Positions 20,125-32,400 of a stretch of 64,000 nt of DNA are shown one piece after another. Source of the stretch: Theristus sp. LFF4_11. Its lineage: Eukaryota > Nematoda > Chromadorea > Monhysterida > Xyalidae. A model generated the notes under the pieces. The model ran no database searches, had not been told where the DNA came from, and was given only the letters and a program-made list of their open reading frames with translations. The number at the start of each line of letters is the position of its first letter. Positions within the stretch are counted from its first letter, which is position 1. A program made the translations under genes and the position numbers. The stretch spans positions 124,001 through 188,000 of the forward strand of contig JASANC010005206.1 of NCBI GenBank assembly GCA_030248135.1, given 5' to 3'.

Positions 20125-22353
20125 ATGGATATGCTCGGATCGTTCCTGGAGAAGGTGTTGAAGCCTCGCTACGAGGAAGACACCGTGGATCGTTTCAACT
20201 TTCGCTACACCACGTGGCTGCTGCTCGCATTCTCGCTGTTGCTAAGCGCCTATGTAAGCAAAAGCGTTCAAATAGCTTACTCAACATTGTCTCTAGCATT
20301 TTGTTACCAACGGTATTTGTGTAAGCTTGTAGCTCAATAAATTGCTGAGCTACCCGTAATTGTAGAGCTGGTAGCTGAACAAATATGCTGCAAAAAATGT
20401 TGTAGCGACTGTTAGTGTATTTGAATGAACAATTGCAGCAATACGTCGGCAAACCGATCAAATGCTGGACTCCAGCTCAATTCACCGGCGGCTGGACGGA
20501 ATACACACATGATTACTGCTTTGTTGAGAACACTTACTGGCTGCCGTTTGAACGACAGATCCCGGAGGAGCACGCTGATCGCGACAAGGAAATGCTCGGC
20601 TACTATCAGGCAAGTGGACACTTGACAGTTTCGAATGTTTGGCTGCGTTTGCCACCGCGCATATCGTATGCGTTACTGGACGCCCAATGTTTCTAAATTT
20701 TGCATGCGAGTTGACATCGCGAATGCAACACTGACGTCTAGTAGAAGCTTGAGAACACTGTGTGTTTGCTGGCAAACTGTGTTGGTTGACTTTTAGTGGG
20801 TGCCATTCGTGCTCGCGTTGCAAGCGCTCATGTTCAGCCTGCCGCACATGATGTGGCGCATGCTCAACTGGTTGTCCGGTTGGTTTTGCACTGGTTGTAT
20901 TCACACGTTTCTCAGTCAACAGTCGAGTTCAACATTTGTAACTGAAACATGCACGCAGGACTGCAAGTGCGTGCCATAATTGCGATGGCAAAATCAAGCA
21001 AAAACAGCGGCTTGGTCAGTGTCGCGCATGAGGACGTGAACGCACTGATCAGCGCGCACATCCGCGAAGGCGTCGCCATCGAACGGGCCGTCAGTCGCAA
21101 CTCAAACCCACTTGGCTGGATCATGCGGTCAGTGTTTTTGTGGCACTTAACAGAGTTTCTCTGCTAAGAACGACTACTTCACAAATAACTCAACAATTTG
21201 TTGAACAACCATTGATGGCAAATAAACAAAAGTCATTGATGTCATTGAATGACAATCAAAGCTCGATAAGCTCTCATCGAGACCGAATACGGTAGATATC
21301 GTACTCTGCGAACCCAGAAATTTGACTGTACAAAACCGCTTTGTGTTTCAACAACAAACCGCGGGGACTAAACGCCGCTAACTTTGCATTCAGCTTGCTG
21401 TTCGTGTCGCGTGGAGTCTACGTTTCCTATCTGTATCTGCTAATGAAACTGCTGAACGTCGTCAACATCATCGTGCAGTTTCTCATACTCAGCAAATTCC
21501 TCGGTTCTTCATATCAGTACTGGGGAGCAGAGATTCTGACCGATGTTGCGAATGAGCGCCACTGGGATACCACTGGCCACTTTCCGCGTGTTACTGTTTG
21601 CGACGTTGAGGTAAGTTTTTTTGTTGATCGTTGATTGAATTTGATGTTGAATGGCGATCGCACAATGATCTCTGATCAACATTTGCATCAACGCTGACAA
21701 CATGCGCGTTCCAACGTGTCCGTTCACAGGTTCGTCAACTCGGCAATCTGCATCGATGGACGGTGCAGTGCGTGCTGATGATCAACATGTTCAACGAGAA
21801 GATCTTCCTCTATCTCTGGTGGCATCTCGTCGTACTGGCCGCAGTCACCATTGGCAATCTGATTGTTTGGCTGTTCAACGTAATGTTCACAATGACGCAG
21901 AAGGAGTTTGTGCGCAAGTTGCTCAATGCTCAGGTACATGAAACAATCTAAACGTATAAGTTTCATTTTATTTCGTGTCAATTCCCCAGAGATAACATTC
22001 CTCCATTAACTTCAGAGCTTGCCAAGATCCGTCGACGACCCGTTTGTGGATGAGTTTGTGGAGAAGACACTGAAGACGGACGGAGTGACGGTGCTGCGGC
22101 TGATCGCGCACAACGCCAGCGACATGCAGGCCAGCGAGATTGTAGCGTTGATATGGAATAATTACCTCAACGTAAGGACACATGACCATGGTTTATATCA
22201 ACTTGCTTTGCTCAACTACAATGTATATTCAAATTTTCTGCAATATTCTGTACCATTCGTCATTTTCAGCGTAAACGAGAGCAAGCAGCTTACATTGAAA
22301 CACCGAACGGTCCACCGGGCTACACAACGCTGCCGGGGGCGAAACAGGTGTAA
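20125..22353 (+). CDS. Innexin (gap-junction protein), plus-strand paralogue
   Basis: Eight exons: 20125-20253, 20439-20609, 20797-20878, 20959-21127, 21394-21610, 21730-21933, 22016-22171 and 22270-22353, giving ~403 residues. It has four membrane segments, with first-loop Cys in IKCWTPAQF and HDYCF. The signature YYQWVPFVLALQAL is at ~98-111. Second-loop Cys are in VTVCDVEVRQLG and WTVQC, and the tail contains GVTVLRLIAHNASDM. Intron 2 has a GC donor (CAG|GCAAGT at 20610) with a normal AG acceptor. Relative to its minus-strand neighbour it has extra introns at 20254, 21934 and 22172, and its HFPR/VTVC junction is intronless. It probably arose by inverted duplication. AATAAA hexamers lie at 22521 and 22525. 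Confidence 0.96.
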
Positions 22354-22520
22354 GCAACGACGACTGGTACAGACTGGATGCAACGTCAACATTGTTGAAA
22401 CCCTTTTGTTTTGCAATTTGACATGAGTTTTATGTTGTTCCTTCAATTGCATGCTGCGGATAGTTCTTTTTTCACGGTTACGTTGTTATGCGCCCTCGTG
22501 TACATTGTAGTTTCGGCAAA

Positions 22521-22530
22521 AATAAATAAA
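22521..22530 (+). terminator. Overlapping polyadenylation signals
   Basis: AATAAATAAA, two overlapping hexamers, 168 bp after the plus-strand innexin stop codon. Confidence 0.6.
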
Positions 22531-22693
22531 GATTTTGACGAAGAAGTTTGACACATTGGTTTTGTACGGAACGATAACCATGGAAGGTAAAAGTGACTCA
22601 GTGGTGTTAGTTTGTAGAGCAATAAAAATGTTGTGCAAAAATGTTTTGAAGTTTGATTGCTGTGTTCTCTTCTCTTTTTGTCTTCGTCAAAAA

Positions 22694-24266
22694 ATGGATT
22701 CTTCCAAGTCTCACTTTTCGCACGGTATCGTAGCGAAATTAATGTCTTGGGTAATATGCGCTGCTACAGCATTTCCATGGTCATCAGCGATTTGCATCTT
22801 TTTATGCGCAATGGCGCTTGGTAACGGTAAATTTACAGCTTTGATTTTCAGAAGCAAACTGTAACATCCTGTGCATCATGGACTAACGAAATAAGTAAAG
22901 TATGAGAGTTCAACTCGACCCACTAGTAAAAAAACCCCAAAAACGTATTTTGTGTGCAGCGCAGCCAACGACCACACCGACAGCAACATTCAAGTGCTGG
23001 ACGTGCGCGTCGACGTCGCTGCGCTGGAACTGGCAGATCACAGGATTTGCGACGAGACTGAACGAGATGCTCTTCGGGAGACGTTGTCAGGATCTGTTGG
23101 CCCTCTGGGAATGGTGGGATCACGCCGGTGGCGCCGGTGGCCTCCAGTCTGACTGCACCTCGGCCTGTGTCACCTGGATGGCCGAACGAGCCGATCCGGC
23201 TGGTTGGCTTTGTTGTAATTTTAAGAACATAGTAAATGCTGAAAGCTTTTTGCATGTAGCGCTTTCAGCTAACAGTACTTGCAATAATAGTAGTAGTGAG
23301 TAGTCGTTCGTTAGTAATAGTAGTAACACTAATGAGTAGTGCGCCTTCAAACCAGGTCAACTGTCTGACTATGTGATCGTTCGGGGATGCCTGGACTATC
23401 TGGTTGGCGATCCGGACATCAATGTGCCGCAGTCGTATTGTGTGTGGGGACAGAACAAATGGCAGGCGATGACCACGGGCGAGGAGTTTCCAGTCAGGTA
23501 GGGCGACGGGCCACTGCTTTGGCACAAAATTGACCATCAACTTGCATATCTGATCTGAATGAGTCCTGTAATGCTGCAGGCATCTCACTCATTTCTGCAT
23601 GGACGAGCTCTGCAACACTGTTGACTCGTTTGACGATCCACAATGCGAACAGGAGGACGACAGTCGGTTCAATCAGCAATGAGAATTTGTTTGATTGATG
23701 AATTTTATGATTGAAAATATAGACTTGAATGTTGACACGTTTAGGCAATCCGTGCTTCAAGTGTAAGCTGGACGGCTATTGGACGTACACGTGCAACGAA
23801 GTGATCGCAGACCCGTGCAAGGGCAACTGGTGTTACAAGCGAGCGCTTTGGATGGGCAGTAAGTGCCGAACTGGTGACGTTCTCAGGTGTCTCAGGCATT
23901 GTGTTGCATTGCATGTATTGTTTCCTCTCAGACACATACACCGAAGAACGCGGGTGTTCACCAGTGAACCCGTATGGACCGTACGACACGTGCGTCTACA
24001 TTGAGGAGGATGCAACACTGGCGACAAAACGACGCAGAAGAGCAATTGCAGACAACTACACACTTGGCGTTGATCAGCACGATAACACGACCACCAGTGT
24101 GGCGTTGTTGCACAGACAAAAACGGGGCATCACCATCGACTACCACGGCTACGTTTGCTACTGCAGAGATCCGGACGGTGAATGCAACGCAGCACAACGG
24201 TCGAAAATGGCAGTTGTGACCGTGATTGGCATTGTATGCATTGCCGTCGTTGGCTTGTTGTGTTGA
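22694..24266 (+). CDS. Cys-rich two-domain Ly6/ET-module-like surface protein A
   Basis: Six exons: 22694-22826, 22960-23202, 23356-23497, 23580-23662, 23745-23858 and 23932-24266, giving ~349 residues. A hydrophobic N-terminus (~residues 17-43) acts as signal peptide or anchor. Domain 1 has CWTCAS, CTSACV, RGCLDYLVG and ends MDELCN, a three-finger LU-like Cys pattern. Domain 2 has CFKC, NWCYK, RGCSP, CYC and ECN, resembling nematode ET modules. A hydrophobic C-terminus (VIGIVCIAVVGLLC) suggests a GPI or membrane anchor. Unlike its neighbour B it has a ~45-residue insert bounded by KRRRR and RQKR, sites a furin-type protease could cut, with NYT and NTT N-glycosylation sequons inside. The exon 4 donor (A|GTCGGT) is weak but phase-consistent. 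Function unknown. Confidence 0.75.
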
Positions 24267-24280
24267 CGTGTGATACGTTG

Positions 24281-24402
24281 AGAATAGTTGCTCAACATTC
24301 TCCCTAGTATTCTTTTGAGGTAGCAAACATTCGATAAGCTACATGTAGCACTGATGCAGTGTAACTAAAAAAATGTTGGAAAAATGTTGAGCAACTATTT
24401 TC
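24281..24402. mobile_element. Small MITE in the 3' region of gene A
   Basis: The inverted ends are AATAGTTGCTCAACATTCTCC (24283) and GGAAAAATGTTGAGCAACTATT. It lies 15 bp beyond the stop codon and before the AATAAA at 24535, so it is probably part of the 3' UTR. Confidence 0.65.
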
Positions 24403-24534
24403 AATTGTGAATTACAGACGTGTTTCGGTTGGTCAAAAACATGTTAATTTGGCGATTATCGATTGAGCGTTATTATTGTTTTTCAAACGATCTTAATTGG
24501 AAAAGTGGTACACAAGAAGATTTTTTGTGGCTAA

Positions 24535-24540
24535 AATAAA
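24535..24540 (+). terminator. Polyadenylation signal AATAAA
   Basis: First canonical hexamer downstream of gene A, 269 bp past its stop and 235 bp before the start of gene B. Confidence 0.45.
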
Positions 24541-24774
24541 CTTTCAAAACTCGGCTGTTTGTACAACTGTCACCCGACCACAACGCATGAATCACCGTTG
24601 CATTGCAGCGGTAACAAACTCATAAAACAATTTTATACATCCGCTATCGTGGGCTGAATTGTACTGGAACATGTAAAGTGTGTAAAAAGCATGTTTTTGA
24701 TGCCTATGACTTTGCACATTTGATACAGTTTGCACTTGGATGAAGAAGGTTGAACCTGAATACGATTGCATTCA

Positions 24775-26438
24775 ATGGCCTGCGACACAAGAGACGCCAT
24801 TTGTAACAGTTATTTGTTGATTACAATATTCGCAGTCATTTACTACTGTAAGTTGTTGAACTCCTGTGATACTACCTTTACTACCTTTTGAACCCATACC
24901 TACTGGTGGTTTACAGTTACTTTTGTTCTAACAGTAGTTTTTATTGCCCAAGGAACGAAAGTTCAAAATAGTTTTCTTTACTTTTGAATTGCATCAAACC
25001 AACGTACTTTTTAGCCACCCTGTATACCCATCCAGTGACCCGTTGCAGGCCAAGCGCAAGGCTACACGCAGTTGGTGCCAACAAAGGGTCCTGGCGGCAA
25101 CCCACGCTGCTACACGTGTGCCTCAATAGCACTGTATGACAAATGGTGGTCAACGTCGTTCCCAACCATGCTGCCGAACGATCTGTACGACGATCGGTGC
25201 AACGGACGCAGCATGCTCGAGTCATGGGCAGTCAGGGACGCGCCAAACATGCTCATGATGGCGTGCAAGACTGCCTGCGTCACCATGGTCATACAGTTGC
25301 CGGAGGTCGCGAACATTGGTCGGTGCTGGCAATCTCTGCTAATATGATCGCCTCATTTGGAGGGTACATGTAGCTCGCGCGTCGCACGCATAAACTGTGG
25401 ACACCCTTTTGGGTATCCAAAACAATGGGTATACTTTTGAACTCTCTGTATATATTATTCCATGAAACAGTGGACATACTTCTGAACCACCCACCGGTTA
25501 GAATATCATCCTTAAAACAAGGAACATAACTTTTGAACTACCCTGCACATCATGCGTAAACGATTCAGCGGCGGACCTCTACGTGCGTGGGTGTCTGTCG
25601 TACCTGCTGGGTGACGACGAAGTGCGCGTGGCCGAGGACACGTGCAACCGTGGCTCAATCACTCGCTTCGAGCCCTGGAGCGTCGAGATCCCGTCGGAGG
25701 CGCTGTTCGACTATTGCAACAAGGATCTGTGCAACAACAAGAACAAAAACGACAACTGCGTCAATCCGGACGAGCAAAATGGAGAGTTCCAGTGTGAGTC
25801 GGCTGAAGTCGTTTCCAGAACAATTTATTTAATCTTCAGAAACCAAATGTCAAAAAAAGATAAGTCAGCACGTCATTTGAATTGAACTGCAACCATTGCT
25901 CGCAGTGGTCGAGTGCGTGTATTGCCAAATCTGGGGCGAATGGGACCGCTGTTCGCTCGGCGACACGTGCAGCGGCCGGTGGTGCTACAAAAAGGCGGGA
26001 TGGATCGGAGGTACGCTGCAGCACATGTACTTTGCATTTATAAAAAACAAAAAAAACCTTTCAATTTTAAAAAATTCAAACGATTTCGCAGACACGTACG
26101 TGGACATGCGTGGCTGTTCGCCATTCAGTCCGTACGCGAACGAAGACTCGGCGTGCTACGAGGTGGGCGCCATCGCGAACATCATGATGTGGTCGTTTGT
26201 CACGGTCGACTACGCCGGCGTTCAGTGCTACTGCAGGTGAAACGGACTCTTAATGCTACTGCACGAGCATGTTCACTGCACGATTCAGCTGAAATCATAG
26301 CAAAATAACAATAAATTGCACATATCAACTAGCAAAACTTGCAGAGACCAAGACTCGTGCAACGGCGCACACAAGCGACAGGCGTCGATGATGTTGTGCA
26401 TTCTGTTGATCAGCTATGGTTTCATGATGGTCATTTGA
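24775..26438 (+). CDS. Cys-rich two-domain Ly6/ET-module-like surface protein B
   Basis: Six exons: 24775-24847, 25049-25318, 25569-25793, 25906-26010, 26092-26236 and 26345-26438, giving ~303 residues. The signal segment is LLITIFAVIYY. Domain 1 has CYTCAS, CKTACVTMV, RGCLSYLLGDD and ends NKDLCN. Domain 2 has CVYCQIWG, RWCYKK, DMRGCSP, CYC and DSCNG. The C-terminus ASMMLCILLISYGFMMVI is a likely GPI signal. Block order and exon phases match gene A, apart from one extra split at A's domain boundary and one at B's C-terminus, so the two are tandem duplicates on the same strand. Domain 2 lacks the polybasic insert seen in A. Role unknown; secreted or surface recognition is a reasonable guess. 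Confidence 0.78.
25380..25560 (+). repeat. Degenerate short tandem repeat in an intron of gene B
   Basis: Three ~60 bp units share AACA(A/G)(T/G)G(G/A)... and ACTTTTGAAC(T/C). A related ACTTTTGAA/CTACC string recurs in the preceding intron (24870-25030). Confidence 0.5.
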
Positions 26439-26512
26439 AGAAACAATAGTGCTGCTTGGACAGACCGATCACAAATATTTTCATCCACAAAAATGTAAAT
26501 GATGCGATGTCG

Positions 26513-26518
26513 AATAAA
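26513..26518 (+). terminator. Polyadenylation signal AATAAA
   Basis: Hexamer 75 bp after the stop codon of gene B. Confidence 0.55.
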
Positions 26519-26728
26519 CAAATCAAACAATCAACTAAACGTTCAAGAATCAACAGATCTTGCAATTTCTTGCGTCTAACCGCTAGCTAGCTAGCTGATA
26601 TAAAAACAGACATGGAAGCAACAACAAAATCACCATCTGAAAGTAACCAACGCAATTATTATGTTCAAAGAATTCATTCAAATACGTGAACTCTATTTCA
26701 TCATGGTTCCACCGTTATGTCTCTCCAT

Positions 26729-26734
26729 TTTATT
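26729..26734 (-). terminator. Polyadenylation signal (minus strand)
   Basis: TTTATT on the plus strand reads AATAAA on the minus strand, 136 bp beyond the stop codon of the dehydrogenase gene. Confidence 0.5.
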
Positions 26735-26869
26735 AAGACTTCGAACAATTCTATTCAATCGAGGTTTCTCGAATAATTGATGAAATATTGTTTCTCCAGC
26801 ATAACAACCAGTGACCACCACAGTTGCACCTTTGTTTACCAGCAACCAGTTTGCAATGCATCCATGCAC

Positions 26870-28332
26870 CTATCGTGGGCTCATAATACCGCGACCCCCA
26901 TCGATGCGCAACAGTTCTCCGGTGGTGAATGTGGCATCAATGGCCAAATAAGTGATCGCCTTTGCGACCTCTTCCACATCACCCACCCGACCGAGAGCGT
27001 GCGTTGATTTGCTGTGCTCCAGGAACTGCAATACAAAAAAAACATACTCAAGTTTGCTTCAATCACTGTAGTTCGATTTTTACAAAAAACATCATCTGGG
27101 CGAGCTTTTACTTTTTGATATTGTTCGTCAGACATGCCACCTCGTTTGTGCACGTTTGTCACAATGACGCCAGGACTGCAATTTGATCAGTGTTGAAAAT
27201 TGTCGTACCGTTTAACGAATCAAACAAAACCACGGAAAGGTATGTTTTCTTAAGCTGACGTTTTTCACTACCCTCTAACCGAAATAAAACAACGAATCCA
27301 ACGAACTTCACAGAGTTGACTCGCACTTGTTTGGCAGCAAGCTCAAGCGCCAGGCATTTTGTGAACTGGTCAAGGGCCGATTTTGACATGCAGTAATACG
27401 TGACGCCAGGAAACTAACAGTGAACAAGATAAATTGAATGAATGATAGTATCATGCGAACCTGAGACGATTGAAGCAATCGCACTCACATTCACAAAAAA
27501 CAAAGGAAATGTGAAAGAGGTAACCGAGCAAATGCCGTTGATGCTGCTGACGTTGACGATGCTGCCTTTGGTGTTGACCAAGTGCGCAATGCAGCGTTGT
27601 GTCATCAAAACAATGCTGGAAACATCGAAAGAAACACGCCACTCTGCTCGAACACGAACTGAACGCCCAAGAGAGCAAATGCCGAACGCACGCGCGCACG
27701 TTGATGCTCATGACGTGGTCATAGGAGGAGATCGGTGCTCCGTCAGCGGCATTGCCTGTCACCACAATGCCTGCTGCGTTCACCTGCACAACGCAATATG
27801 CATTGTTTCACCTGAGCCTCGTCGTAACAACCGAATCAGAAAATGCAAGAGAATGAAGCAAACCAAACAAGACGCCCCGAAAGCGAAACAATTTACCAAA
27901 ACATCGATCCGATTGAAATTCTCGAGCGCGGCTTGGACGATGTTGTCCTGCACGGTTTCATCCGTCAGATCGCCAACCACTGTCACGACCTTCCAAAATG
28001 CATGTGGATTTTCCAGTTTTGCTCCAGTGGGCTGTGCTCAGGCGCAGAATGCTTTCCTTTTTTCACCTGATGTTCGTTTAATCCCCGTTTTCGACACTCT
28101 GCCGCAGTTTCGTTCAAAGCATCAGACTGACGTCCGCTTATCACAAGTGAAAACCCAAGCGAGCCAAAACGAAGCGCCGCCGCTTTGCCGATGCCCGAGC
28201 TGGCACCTGGTCGAGGATGAAGTGGTCTTGATTTTACAAAAACTTCACGCAATGCACACTGCACTTGACCAGGCTTGTCAGATCGCTGCTCTTACCTGTT
28301 ACAATTGCGACTTTCAAGTCAACAGACGACAT
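26870..28332 (-). CDS. Classical short-chain dehydrogenase/reductase (SDR)
   Basis: Eight exons in transcript order: 28332-28296, 28206-28067, 28031-27897, 27783-27692, 27615-27525, 27413-27307, 27175-27112 and 27025-26870, giving 273 residues with continuous phase. The cofactor motif TGASSGIG is at ~13-20. GDLTDE marks the adenine-binding region and VNAAG is the structural NAG-type motif. The catalytic Ser lies in NVSSINGICS, the active-site YxxxK in YCMSKSALDQ, and the family motif NPGVIVT follows. The C-terminal LLRIDGGRGI is typical of classical SDRs. SGRQ after the second strand suggests NADP(H), though this is not conclusive. No signal peptide is seen, so it is probably cytosolic. Substrate unknown. 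It converges on gene B with 431 bp between stop codons. Confidence 0.94.
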
Positions 28333-29435
28333 TATCAGTGTTCAAGAACTTTGCTGTTTCTGATGTCACTGCGGCTTTTCAAATATACAAACTTGCATTT
28401 TTGACTGAAAAGGCCTGAAGATAACTTTAGAAGCTTGTGTTTCAAAAACCTTTGAGAATACTTCCATCAATAAATCCCTCCAACAAACTTGAACGAACTT
28501 TATTTTTGACTTATTTTTTTATGAATGAACGTTATGTGCAAAAAATAGAAAATTACTAAGGTCGTGGAAACAAAACTGAAATCGCAGTGCATCAAAACGT
28601 TTTGTAAAGCCTCAATTTAATTTTGACAAAAATGAACACAAATTTGGCTGTTTTCCATGATTGATTTGAAAAATTAGCACTAGTATGAAAAAGTGTCATA
28701 AATTCAGTGTTGTTTTGGTAGCATTACGTGGAAGCCTAAGTATGGAAAGAGTACTACATGACTGTAAAAAAGTGATAAACAAAATGTATCATCAAAAGCA
28801 ACCGTGTGATGTACAACTTTCTTTGAAACAACCAACACAATAATAAAATACAACCTGTCCGATGAACGACAACGTGAACGCAGACAAGAGCAAGTGTGGA
28901 TGACACCGTGACAACATTGGTAGTGATCAATTCGTTCGTGAAAGCTAAAAACAATGCAATCGAACAAATAAAAATATTCGCTAAATTTTGGGTTCTGGTA
29001 TTGGCGACAAAAAGCACTTCTATAGTAACTACTATAAAGAAACAGACGGAAAATAATGTAAACCACTGATGAATTGGCGATATGGATTTTTGGTGGACAC
29101 AACGTTTTAGGTTGTACACGTGGGATTGTACAAAAGTTCAATAATTATAATAACTCTGCTATGACATTGAAAAATAGCGATACTTGCTGTCAATAAGGAT
29201 AAAAACAGAAAAAAATCGACAAAAATCAATATTCGCACCAAAAAATGCTTGGACCAGTGACTGTGTGAGCGTGTCAGATTCGCATCAATGTGTAACACAA
29301 CTATAAATGCTTTAATGTGAAAGTTTTTCTATACACAAGTGTGTACACGAAAAAGATAATAATAATAATAACAATATTATAATCGATAAAATCACGGAAG
29401 GCATTCATAACGGCTAGCCATGTTTTCCTGCGGGG
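28333..29435. other. AT-rich intergenic region
   Basis: It lies between the start of the SDR gene and the stop codon of the PLEKHG4-like gene. Minus-strand ORFs at 28704-29141 and 28754-29119 are Phe/Val/His-biased and overlap each other, so I do not support them. Most of it is probably 3' UTR of the large gene plus SDR promoter. Confidence 0.5.
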
Positions 29436-32400
29436 TCAATTTTTTTTGAAAAATTCGAAGAGAAAACGGTGGTTGCGGCGAGCATGATCACAATGCGGAA
29501 TGTGCTTGAACATGACGGTTGATGTGTGCGAAACTGATGACCAGTGTTGTGTTACTACACCTGCAAATGAGCGTTCTCGGTTTTCATTTTCGTTGTTGCT
29601 TAAATAGTAACTACGGACTGGAAAAGTATCACAGACAGACGAGCGTTGCGAACGTACAGCGACGGGCGCGTGCTCGTGTCGCAGCACATGCTGCTCGTCA
29701 ATGGCCAACTCTGACGTGTCCGTGACGTCACCAGCCTTGCCACCTGGCAGCCCCGTGTCCTCAATGAGACTGTCCAACGGCGACTCGTGCAAAGTGCTCA
29801 GATCGGCGCAGATGCCGCTTTCTGCAATGGAGCTCACATTGAATTGAACGAATGTGAATGTTGACTGCGAATGTGCTGTGCAACTGACCCATGCTTCGCG
29901 GCGTCACCGGCATGGGACGTTGCACGGCGATGTGATGCTGTTGCAGGAGCAGGTGATGTTGGGGGTGATGGTGATGCTGTGCGATGGCAGCAGAGCCGGT
30001 GGAGCTCGCCGAGCTGTTCGTGCCAACCGAGATCAACGAGTGCGGCCGTTTGCCTGCGGCGGCTGCGGCAGCGATGCTCGCACTCAGGGTGCTGCTGCTG
30101 TGGTTGTGTTGGCTGGCGATGCCACTGCTCGTGCTGCTGCACTGCGTGCTGTTCTGCTGATGGTGATGGTGATCGCTGTCGCCAGTGGGCGACTGGCACG
30201 ACAACAACGACTGGTCCACTGACGCACGATGCAACTGCGTGTAGCTCGTACGGAACCGCGACACTGCAACACGCAACAACATGCACACTGCTGGTGTGGA
30301 CGAAGCAGACAAACACTGACGATGACAGAGCAATAATGGCCTGCATTTGGCACAACGGCACTTGAAAAGCACCCGCAACCCCACCGCACTTGAAAAGCAC
30401 ACCGACTTTTATTCAGCAAGGAGGCGCTGATCGAGCGATCCTCGATGCGATCTTCGGAGGCGGCCAGATCGAGGCAGGTGCCGTCGCCAATGCCCATGTT
30501 GTTCATTTCGGCGTGGCGTTGCTCTGCACAACATGGACAAATTGCTAATTTCAAAAAACAACAAGTTTGTCAGCAAACATTGAGTGTGTTGCGTCTTGCA
30601 AAGCAATGGCGTTTCTGCCACCTCTATTTCGTATCGCCTGTCGCCACAACAACTTCGCGAGGTCTCTCAGCCACTGCTCGCGTACACCGGGTGAGGGCGC
30701 CTGTAGCACGTGACGTGTGCACGTGACACGACGGAACCAAAGCTCAAACTTGTCGTCCGCTCCTTTGACGCTCTCAGTAACACCAAGATCGGTCATCTGC
30801 AACAGAAAAATGCAACAGTAACTAAAAAGGGTGCGGTGTTCACGTGAGAATGGTTGCAGATGCAAATGACTGATCGTCGAACCTTGATGCTGTGCTTGTA
30901 CTGATAGGTGTCGGCGAGCAAACGAGCCGCATACGAACTCGGCTGAGTGGGCAGATTGCGACGGCGTTTCGGCTTCGCGAACAGCACCAGCTGCTCGAAC
31001 AGAAAGACACGCCGTACGTGCTTGCCGCGGCGCCCGTGCTCCTGAACGACGAACTCGTCCTGGCGCAGCAGGCTGCCCTGCTCCTTCACGTTCACCTGCA
31101 ACCGTGCAAAAGAACTCAAAGTGCTTGTGCTTGTTTCTTCGACGTACACAATTCAATTCCACTTGCGCTCCTTGCTGAATGGTTTTCAAATCGAAAGGCG
31201 TCATTGAGTGCTGTTTTCACGTTGTTCAGTGAACACGCTGACGGACCATGATCATCACCCTTGTATCACTGAGTACATCAACAAGCAACCGAGACTCATT
31301 CACTCACATCACAGCCACGAATGAGATCCATAGCGAGCAGATCGTTGCCGTGTCTCAGCTGGAACGTCACCATTTCCTCGGCCCGTTTCAGGATGTCCAT
31401 GGTCTCCTGGTCGTCCGCAGGGCACGTCTTCAGCAACTGCGCCAACAGCAACGCGTACTTGCCCATTCGTTGCACCGGTTTCAGTAAATACGACGCCAGG
31501 TCGAGGTGGTCCCCGAGCACCAGTTGTTTCGGCTGTAAAAACAATCACTCCTTTACAGGCGATTCGTTTATTAAGTTTCAAACGTTTACAACCAATTTGT
31601 CAACGATAGACAATCAGCGGATTAGCTGCTTATGTACTGGGCTCATTGATTGGTCCGACCATCTAGATGCAGCTATTATCAGTTTTTTAGATTCTGCGAC
31701 TGAATGCGTGTGCGTGCAGACGTAGAAAGGAAACTAATTTCAATCTTCGTGTGGCAATTCAAAATCGCCTAAGTGACTCGTCCCTATTCAAAGGACTCGG
31801 AATCACTTTGCAAATTTTGCATTCCCGCGTCATGCATGAAACTGTTTACCTATGTATGTGCGCATTGAGTCTCGACACCAAAATAAAAGCTCATAATCAA
31901 CAAACACCAGATTCAAAAAATTGCGGTGAAAATTCAATGCAAAGCCAACTGACGCCAAAAAACGCAGTGCCACACTCGGATAGCAGCATGTCCGACTTTG
32001 GCTTGTTTTTGTTGTACAGTGCGTACAGGTGAAATTGGCCACGGTGCTCGAGGAAGCAATTGGCGATTTCTAGACCTAAACAAGAAACTTTTGTTGAGTA
32101 TCTGTCCCACCGGTTCAAGAAACCAGAAGGTACCAGGTACAAGGAACCTGTTGGTTGGTTGTTGAAAAATATAGATAGTTCAGAAATAAAAAAGATCACT
32201 GACACAACGAGTCGGCACAATCTCCGATGCGACGTTGGATTTCTGGCAGAAAGTGAGCTGCGTGGAACTCGTAGATGCGCTCGATGTTGCCGAAGATGGT
32301 GTACTTCTGGCCACGGAGCTCTTGCGGCAGGTCGTCTCGCGCCATCTCAGGGATGTAGTTCTGAAACAGTCCGCTCAGTTGAAATCAGGCATGAACTCGA

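Noticed and set aside
23278..23340. AGT-rich stretch as a CRISPR-like array
   Set aside because: Simple trinucleotide microsatellite (TAGTAG) in an intron; no spacers.
27442..28404. 320-residue plus-strand ORF, the second longest in the window
   Set aside because: It is the exact antisense of the SDR exons, which have motifs, splice sites and continuous phase. The plus-strand product is compositionally odd and has no domain.
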